A stretch of 64,000 nucleotides of DNA from Hirudinaria manillensis (lineage: Eukaryota > Annelida > Clitellata > Hirudinida > Hirudinidae). Position numbers and translations under genes: made by a program. How positions within the stretch are numbered: position 1 is the stretch's first letter; every line of letters starts with the position of its first letter. The DNA is taken from contig CM067529.1 of NCBI GenBank assembly GCA_034509925.1, positions 6,735,501 to 6,799,500 on the forward strand, in the 5' to 3' direction. A model generated the notes under the pieces. It did not search any database, was not told where the DNA came from, and saw only the letters and a list, made by a program, of their open reading frames with translations. This document shows positions 56,634 to 64,000 of this stretch, one piece after another.

Positions 56634-57280
56634 AACGATCAACTTATAGTAATTTGAATTACTTATATCAAATGAATGTTAACGGTTTTCCAGAACTAGA
56701 ATAACAAGACATCGTTACATCAAATATCTATAGATATTTATAGATTACAAATAGTAGCTGCAATACCTGTTTCGATGTAAACTAGGCTTATATGATAATG
56801 CTAATTCTATGTGAAATATGCTATTAGTTAACGACTATTCTATATTCAGGGCTAATACCTATTGCGCAGCATGTCAATGTGAATGTGAATACAAATTCAT
56901 GTCATCGTCACCGTTTGATTTGCGATATCATGCGGTGTCCCTTCAAGAAAAATAACTGTTGTGCGATCGAGTCATAATGAGTTAAAATTTGTAGAAATAT
57001 TATAATTTTATTTGAGGATCTCGACCTAGAGGTTTAGATCATAAATACAATTATATACGTTATGCGACAGAATGAAGAAATGTGAAAAAGAAGAAAAGAG
57101 GAAGAAAATAAAAAATGCTAAAGCTTTTATTAACTATGCAATGATTGTAAACTGTAATTAGTGATGTAACTAGGTTTGTTGATAAATACAATTAGCAATT
57201 TTGTCTCGTAAGTGTTGCTAAACATTCACTTCTATTTTATCATGTTTGACACCAGATGATATGCAAAGTCAAAATGCACC
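56634..57280. other. Upstream region of the arrestin gene
   Basis: No other gene seen. It should contain the arrestin promoter. The (TATTA)n array begins at its right edge. Confidence 0.4.
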
Positions 57281-57540
57281 TATTATATTATATTATATTA
57301 TATTATATTATATTATATTATATTATATTATATTATATTATATTATATTATATTATATTATATTATATTATATTATATTATATTATATTATATTATATTA
57401 TATTATATTATATTATATTATATTATATTATATTATATTATATTATATTATATTATATTATATTATATTATATTATATTATATTATATTATATTATATTA
57501 TATTATATTATATTATATTATATTATATTATATTATATAT
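57281..57540. repeat. (TATTA)n pentanucleotide array, about 51 perfect copies
   Basis: Uninterrupted TATTA units for about 255 nt. The open frames across it (Tyr/Ile/Leu repeats) are artefacts of the repeat. Confidence 0.97.
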
Positions 57541-57899
57541 CATAATATAAATATTATATTATATTATTTTGATATTATCCATGCTTTGCAAATGAAGGTG
57601 AGTGGTACAAGTTAATAACCAAGTTAAGACGTGGCCATCAGAACTGAATTCAATTCATTGTCGAAGTCCACACAAGGTTTGCAGTCGTGATTGGCAACAG
57701 GACAAGTAAATTACCTTTAATGAAGCAATTGTAGAAGATTGCAGAATGATGGACTTAACAAGAACTCATAATGTTGGCGATGAATCCATGCTGGGGATAA
57801 CTGAGCAGTTGCGCTAAATGCCGGAAAAATAACTTTACGTACAACATCTAATATCAAATAATAATAGTAATAATAACAATAATTATTATAATATATAAT

Positions 57900-57931
<32 letters not shown>

Positions 57932-58800
57932 GTAAAATGTGATGGCATTGGAAAGGAAACGATTAAAAATCACAAAGAAAGCGAAATACTTTTAAAGAAT
58001 AACGTTCGTCAAACTCGTTTAAAGAAGATGTTAAACGTGTGTTTTTTTCTTTTTCTTATAAATTGTGACTGACATCTGAAATGGCTTTAAAAGCATCACA
58101 CACAAACACACAAATGTCTCAGAAAAAAATGACAAATTTCCGAGAAATTGCTGGACACGCGCTGTTTTCTTCAACAAAGACTTTCAACGCTTTTCCGGGT
58201 GTGTTTCAAATTCCAACGATTTTTGTCCTGACGAACAACCGCAGAATAAATATCTGCTTTTATGTGCTTATTAAGTAGTAAAAATACATCGCATAAAATG
58301 AAATTTAAAAAAAAAAACTCGGAAAAATCTTGTCTCAACAAACTAAACCTAAACTAAACGAGGAGTTCGCAACATTTGTTCGTATTTAAAGCAATTACTT
58401 CACACGCAACGTGCCATCGCAATTCATTCAGGAAGTTTTCTTACGATTCTTTTCATTTTTAATCTTTTTTTTTAAAATTATTTTTTAATCTTTTATTTTC
58501 CAATTTTATTCCATTCCCAAAACAATTCCATTCCACGGAACGACAAAGTCACTCGGACGAGAACTGTGGAACCGAACTTTCGACTAAGAAACTTTAATTG
58601 TGGCCTCGCGACGACCGTCTGTTGTTGCGAATTTTTCTGCTCGACTTAAACGTTCGATGTTTATTGTCCTTGTAAACACCGCCATTAAATTCTGTCTTGT
58701 TCGGCATGAATTAAAATGTTTCCGCATGCACGCCGGCTCTTCTCTGAATGAGTCTCGTCCTGGCAAACGGAGACAAATGGGAAATAAATATCAGTAATGA
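57541..58800. other. Intergenic; no supported gene
   Basis: Short AAT-type microsatellites at about 57855-57930. A G+C- and CpG-richer stretch at about 58540-58770 stands out from its surroundings but has no coding support. Confidence 0.45.
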
Positions 58801-58813
58801 TGTTGTTGCTGCA

Positions 58814-58920
58814 GATGATGATGACGACGATGACGATGAAGATGACTGGAACGTCGTCGTCGTCATCACCGTCATCGTAATCATCGTCACCGTCCTAATC
58901 ATCATCATCCTCATCATCGT
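58814..58920. repeat. GAT/GAC run followed by GTC/ATC run (inverted repeat)
   Basis: The left arm (58814-58846, GAT and GAC triplets) and right arm (58852-58919, GTC and ATC triplets) are largely complementary around TGGAA. They could fold into a long hairpin. The frame through it gives an Asp run followed by a Val/Ile run, which is a by-product of the repeat. Confidence 0.85.
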
Positions 58921-59689
58921 GTTTTGTTTCTACTTTTCCTTGGATGCGCACATCACTTTACTTTGTTCACCCGACTTTCACTCATTCAATGCAAGTCCCA
59001 CAAGATGTTTCAGATGAGGTCATCCATCAAATTGTGCGACTTTTAAATAACTTTATTAAAAAAAAAACAAAAAAAAACTTTAAAATTTCGAAGCCCTTTC
59101 GAAACAACACGACGATGTCCGAGTGTAAAATGATATCACATTTCATGGCATAATTTCATTTATTAATAATTATATTTGTTTCCTTTTATTTTAAACTGAT
59201 GATTTGAATTTAATTCGATTTTATTTTCTTCCCTTAAGAAATTGCAGTCTTATCTCCGGCAATAATTTAATATTTAAATGCGAATTCTATGATAATTTGG
59301 TATAATTACTCGGTTCCTCCTTTGAAGGATATTATATAAGAATATATACAAAAAAAAGATAAACGCTTAATATTAACGTATTGTTATGTCGAAGTTGCAT
59401 GAAGCATTACGCGCAGACTGAACCCGATGAACTTGAATATCGAATTTATTTTTACATTCGTAAATTATAGCAAAATTGTGCAAAATTTTGAAAATAATTT
59501 TTACTTGAATTCGTTGAGGAAACGAAAAGCGTTGAAAATAACGACAGAAAAGGCGGTAAGGCACGAGGTTGTGATGCACACTTTGCATCCATTGGAAGCT
59601 CCTTTTATGACGGAGCCTCGCAGGTAAATGGAGGCCCAGAAGGAAGTGCTCGGAAGGGGAACGATTGTCCTTGTTTTGTCCTCAACACC

Positions 59690-59910
59690 ACCACCAACAA
59701 CAGCAACAACAACAACAACGACGACAAGAACAACAAGAATAACAATGACAACGACTACAACGTCAACGACGTCGGTTTAACGAGTTTAACTTTGTTGTCA
59801 ACAGACGAAGATGACCCAGAATTACAGCATCAACAACATCAACAACAACAGCAGCAGCAACAACAACACTATTAGTAAGAGTAACAACAACAACAACAAC
59901 AATAATAATG
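59690..59910. repeat. (CAA/AAC)n-rich tract
   Basis: Imperfect CAA, CAG and ACG triplets, reading as poly-Asn in one frame. It lies just upstream of the candidate signal-peptide exon and could be part of its 5' UTR. Confidence 0.8.
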
Positions 59911-59988
59911 ATATCAAAATTGGCGTGAGATTCATCATGTTGTGCTTTCTGCCTCAGTTATTTTGTCAGGAAATTGATGACGCCACCG
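59811..59988 (+). CDS. Candidate first coding exon with a signal peptide
   Basis: After a poly-Asn stretch the frame reads GVRFIMLCFLPQLFCQEIDD and ends ACC G at a strong donor, GTGAGT. From the internal Met (about 59937) this looks like a signal peptide followed by an acidic mature start. The poly-Asn part may be 5' UTR. No second exon was found in the remaining 4 kb, so the gene would have a long first intron leaving the window. It could be chance. No family assigned. Confidence 0.33.
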
Positions 59989-60070
59989 GTGAGTGCATGT
60001 CGTTGGCTTATTAAATACGAATTATAATTTCAACGTTGAGTCGTTTGAATTGCATAATTGAATAACTACA

Positions 60071-60139
60071 TTAGCATAATTAATGTGAATGAATTAGCAT
60101 AATTAATGTGAATAAATTTGCATAATTAATGTGAAAACA
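60071..60139. promoter_or_regulatory. Three tandem 23-bp repeats with a CATAATTAAT core
   Basis: Copies at 60071, 60094 and 60117, each containing GCATAATTAATGTGAA, with a partial fourth copy just before (GCATAATTGAATAA). GCATAATTAAT resembles the preferred site of POU-IV (Brn3) factors and holds the homeodomain core TAATTA. A clustered binding element is inferred, not shown. Confidence 0.45.
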
Positions 60140-61490
60140 AATGGATGAAAATAGGAAATAATATTATCAAAATTTCTTCTTTATTCTCACGTGGAATAAA
60201 ATCATTGCATTGAAATAGTAATAAAATAAAGATACGCATAACGTGATATAAAAGTGTAAGGAATATATTACAACTAATATAATTTATTATTTTAATAATA
60301 ATTTATATAATAATAATAAAAATAAAAATAATAAAGAACGGAAGTGTATTTAATCATTTCATTGCAATGGGTGAACAAATGGAAAAGTTCCACAATGTCG
60401 AACAATCGGTGCATTTCAATTGAGATTTTATTATTAATAATAAAAACAATAGAAAAAAAGAAAAAAGATTTAAAAACTAAACTCGTAAATAATTTTCTTG
60501 GGAAAAAAATGAAAAGATGGAAGTCTAAATGATGGCCGAGATTCCAGAGTCGAGTAATGAATTTAGAATCTGCTGTTCAAAGTCTCTGTTATTGAAATAT
60601 TGAAGAAGATGCGATTAAAACGACCGCTTATATTTCTCCTGGGCACATTTCAAAATGGCTCGGATTGCTCTTAAGATGATAAATGGCGTCGAGCAATTTA
60701 TTAATTTATGGCTCCGTAATCCAGCGAACCCAAGAGAAAAAGTCCCAGAAGAAAATCCGGCTTTGATAATCCGGCTAATTAGACGGGACCTGACAAGGCA
60801 TTTATCTCTGACCCGAGCAACCGAGTGTTGCCATTTTCTGACCGCTCGAAATTAAAATAAGAGTCACTTTTAAACACTTCTAGAAGTTTCTCATTTTCTC
60901 TCTTCAAAATTTTTGAGGCGCAAAATTTTTTTTTCTCGAAAAGTGAATTTCAATTTGAACTTTCGGGAGTTTTTAAAAGCCAAACATGACTCATCTCGTT
61001 AATTCGATGCTTTCCTTTTAAAAATCCATTAAGAGCTGTAAATGTCTCTTTAATGGGGGTCGTGTCTATGAATTTAAGGAGAGGATGCAGATTGCAGTGT
61101 CTTGTGCAGGTGATGAGACACGGAGCTCTTGGACAGGTGTTACGGTAGGTTCCACTCACCTCTATTTAGTCTCTTCTTCTTCTTTTTCTTTTTCTTTTTA
61201 CTTTCTTCTGTCTTTCTTGAGTGATTGATGGAAAGAAAAAGCGGGGAATTCCGTGACATGATGAATGTCTGAGCACAACATTCATTTCAACATTCTGCTC
61301 GAGAAGTGCACTCTTCATTACTCATCTTTTTGAGGGCACAAAACGAAGCCTGTATTTATTTCCATTTATTACTTTTTCCTTTGCAATTCTTTAATAGAAA
61401 AATCCATCTTTTAATGACGTTCGTATTTGTACCATTTGGAATCGTGTGACCAAATTTCAATCTGTTTCTGAAAATGAGGAACAAATCTGT
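60140..61490. other. Non-coding; CpG-richer patch at about 60600-60850
   Basis: One 66-codon open frame (60655-60855) lies in the G+C-richer patch but has no recognisable domain and no splice context. I treat the rest as intronic or intergenic. Confidence 0.4.
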
Positions 61491-61493
61491 GCT

Positions 61494-61569
61494 TGTGTGT
61501 TGTATGTGTGCGTGTTTGTGTGAGTGGTGTGTGTGGCATATGTGTGATTGTGTGTGTGTGTGTGTGTGA
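61494..61569. repeat. TG-rich tract with pure (TG)n at its right end
   Basis: Interrupted TGTG runs ending in about nine to ten perfect TG units at 61550-61568. Confidence 0.9.
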
Positions 61570-61822
61570 GGGGGGAGACGAGACACGGAGAAGCAATCGA
61601 TAGCAACACGTCCGGTGCAAGCGTCGATCCGTGAAACCTGCCTGCCTTGGAAACACTGGGAATCAATTTCGACGACGTTATACATATAAATATATGACTA
61701 TATATGAATACAAATGTATGGTCATATATGGATATTAATATAAGGATATATTTGGCTATGTATAGAGATAAATATACAGTCTTATGTGATTAGAAGCGCT
61801 ATATTTTGTTAGAATGAAATGC

Positions 61823-61918
61823 AATTCATCCAACAATTCAACCAGTAATTCATCCAACAATTCATCCGGCAATTCATCCAGTAATTCATCCAACCATTCA
61901 TCCAATAATTCATCTAAC
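61823..61918. repeat. 12-bp minisatellite, eight copies of AATTCATCCAAC
   Basis: Eight tandem imperfect copies. A small frame (ATG 61814, stop ending 61933, 39 codons) reads through them and encodes repeated Asn-Ser-Ser sequons. There is no other evidence that it is translated. Confidence 0.9.
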
Positions 61919-62109
61919 AACCTTAAACCTTAAAAGCCCCTCACAAATCTTTCAACTTCAACGAAAAACATTTTTGGCGAAAGGAAAACCGAACTGATTC
62001 GCTAGGATGGTTTTGAAAAATAAATGAAAAAAAAAATAAACAAAATGAATAAATTCTTGATTTTCGTTGGTTGTTGAAGTGGAAAGAATGATTTAATGGC
62101 GAGTTATTT

Positions 62110-62290
62110 GTCATGTGACCAGTGACATTTAATGGCCAGCGCTGTTTACAAACAGATGTCCGTCGGTGACGTCATCTAGAAGGGAGGCGACGGAGGTGGG
62201 TTGGGGTGCAGGATGGATGGGTGGATGGGGGTGGATGGGGGTAAGTGGGGTACGGGGTGGATGGGTGGGAGTAGGGTGGGTGATTTGAGA
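62110..62290 (+). promoter_or_regulatory. Cluster of CRE, forkhead-like and G-rich motifs
   Basis: A full CRE (TGACGTCA, 62167-62174) lies next to CTGTTTACAAACAG (62142-62155), which holds two overlapping forkhead-type cores, and near TCATGTGACC. A strand-biased G-rich run follows (about 62195-62300, repeated GGATGGG and GGTGGATGGGGG) with G-quadruplex potential. It resembles a promoter or enhancer. Function is inferred from motifs only. Confidence 0.4.
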
Positions 62291-62299
62291 GGTTCGGGG

Positions 62300-63460
62300 G
62301 ATTCCTATCCGCTCTTTGACACTCTCTCATTGAAGGATTCTTTCAAATATTACCGGTTATCAATATAAATATATTTTCTTAATTAAATAACAGTAATATT
62401 AATTATTCAGTAAAATTCCCATGTATTACAATTATAAATTCAATCTTATTATGTTGACTTTAATTCATTTATTAATATGTGATCAACAACAACCAACTTA
62501 TTTTAATTCACATCCTGGCGAACTAATCACGAGCAATTGATCCTAAATAAACAATTTTACCCATTAAGTAATCATCGTTTGAATAATTGATTAGCTAATT
62601 AATATTAATCAATTGATGCCAAACCGGATTTAAACATTAACGTTGGACGTCGACAAAAGAAACGGGAAATCGTGCTTTGAAACTTCTGTAAATTTCATGT
62701 CCTGTTGTGAACAACAACATTTGTGTCCATTTCGTGGTGTTGCGTTCGTCGTAGACTTTCTTTAAATTTCTTTTTATTTGTTTTTATTTTTTAAGTCAAA
62801 CCTTGGAGTCGTAAAAATGAGTGTCGGTCGAATTTTTAAGTTCCCACTGCAAACACTGACGAAGTACTTGATGAAATATTCAGTACTGCATAATATAATA
62901 CTGCAAACACAAAAATAAGTTTTACATCCGTTCAAGAGAGAAAGATTAGTTATTAATGTTATTAACAAACAACTATAATAATAATAATAATATTTATAAT
63001 AATTATTATAATTGTTATTATTTACAAGACAGAAAGAAATTGCGTAGATTAATAATGATCATTGGTCATTTACATCGATCAATTATCGTCCATCAAAAAG
63101 CAAAAAAAACTCAAATCGGATCTAAAGAAAGAATTTGAATGCCTAAAGTTGCTGCTAATTTGTTCCATGTTCTCATAATAAAATAACATTGGACTAATAT
63201 ATATACTTATATAATTTGATGCTTTCGAGAAGATAATAATTGTTGTTGTTTAAATAATAAATAATAATAATTTATAATTACATAATAACAATAACATAAT
63301 TATTTATTCTCCTGGCGAACAACATTATTTGAATCATTTTAAATTATTTTCGGCATTTAATTCTTTTCGAAAAATTTAGCTATCGAAAATGGCAGTGCAA
63401 AATACGCAACACAACATCTCTCTTTTTTACCCTAATTACTTTATCCTTATCGTACTGTAT
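62300..63460. other. Non-coding A+T-rich DNA
   Basis: Short AAT repeats near 62976-63020 and 63250-63300. No gene recognised. Confidence 0.5.
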
Positions 63461-63461
63461 C

Positions 63462-63585
63462 ATCGTCGTCGTCATCATCATCGTCATCGTCATTACCATC
63501 TTCTATCTTGACTACGATCGTATAATGCTGATAGCATCACAACTACCAATAGCAACACCATCGCCGTCATCATCATCATCAGCAC
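63462..63585. repeat. ATC/GTC trinucleotide tract
   Basis: Two imperfect runs of ATC and GTC triplets separated by about 60 nt. Confidence 0.8.
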
Positions 63586-63688
63586 TTGGTGAAGATCATT
63601 ACCATCACTTGCAGTGAACAAAAATCAATCGCGCATCTCTTTAAAATACGCGGCTTCGATTTCGGTGGCATTTTCTGGTTGATTTCGC

Positions 63689-63904
63689 AACCAACCAACC
63701 AACCAACCAACCAACCAACCAACCAACCAACCAACCAACCAACCAACCAACCAACCAACCAACCAACCAACCAACCAACCAACCAACCAACCAACCAACC
63801 AACCAACCAACCAACCAACCAACCAACCAACCAACCAACCAACCAACCAACCAACCAACCAACCAACCAACCAACCAACCAACCAACCAACCAACCAACC
63901 AACC
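63689..63904. repeat. (AACC)54 tetranucleotide array
   Basis: Fifty-four perfect copies with no interruption. The open frames on both strands (Pro-Thr-Asn-Gln and Leu-Val-Gly-Trp repeats) come from the repeat period and are not genes. Confidence 0.98.
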
Positions 63905-64000
63905 AATCAATCCGATATTTATAAATATTAATCATTACATAATGTAATATATTATTATTATTATTGCTATTATTACTATTATTATTATTTCACATATTTT

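Noticed and set aside
57246-57615. Open frames of repeated Tyr-Ile-Leu across the (TATTA)n array
   Set aside because: Pure consequence of a 5-bp repeat without stops in these frames; no gene context.
58748-59017. Asp-run plus hydrophobic-run protein as a membrane peptide
   Set aside because: Both halves arise from the GAT/GTC inverted repeat; no independent coding evidence.
63579-63935. Open frames on both strands across (AACC)n
   Set aside because: The repeat contains no stop in any frame, so long frames are unavoidable.

Overview
The window is nuclear DNA of an animal, most likely an invertebrate. It is about two-thirds A+T. Its genes are split by GT-AG introns, many only 59-65 nt long, and encode metazoan proteins (a BCR-type RhoGEF/RhoGAP, a PLEKHM2-type RUN/PH adaptor, an alpha-arrestin, cathepsin L-like proteases). 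Between them lie relics of many eukaryotic transposon classes and long microsatellites. I cannot place the phylum from sequence alone.

Layout. 1-4.3 kb: a possible partial exon at the left edge, then decayed R2-like, Gypsy-like and Ulp1-bearing elements. 4.3-8.6 kb: gene-poor. 9.7-13.2 kb: cathepsin L-like gene A, with a decayed pogo/Tigger element in intron 4. 14.3-15.9 kb (minus): an intronless PPIL2 (U-box plus cyclophilin). 16.8-24.0 kb (plus): a 17-exon PLEKHM2/SKIP homologue. 24.1-38.2 kb: two head-to-tail units, each holding a cathepsin L-like gene (B, C). The left flank of the first unit is split by a 5'-truncated element with Ulp1 protease and PHD finger, itself broken by a 57-nt antisense tRNA-Leu fragment. 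39.2-47.8 kb (minus): a complete 26-exon BCR homologue. 48.7-49.7 kb: hAT and piggyBac-like ends. 51.0-56.6 kb (minus): a 7-exon arrestin-domain gene with a Tc1/Tc3-like relic in its last intron. 57-64 kb: mostly non-coding, with long (TATTA)n and (AACC)n arrays, GAT/GTC hairpins, a homeodomain-like 23-bp repeat cluster, a CRE/forkhead/G-rich patch and a possible signal-peptide first exon.

The gene models were built by hand from splice sites, reading-frame phase and family motifs. In every main gene the exon lengths sum to one uninterrupted frame (355, 356 and 356 aa cathepsins; 516 aa PPIL2; 967 aa PLEKHM2; 1255 aa BCR; 404 aa arrestin). The neighbours do not form a pathway. The cathepsin cluster is a lineage expansion still shaped by duplication and apparent gene conversion.

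The observations most worth checking are the tRNA half inside the protease domain, a coupled GC/GT donor and 64-nt cassette exon in the arrestin gene, the A/C gene-conversion tract, and a duplicated 3' splice site in BCR.
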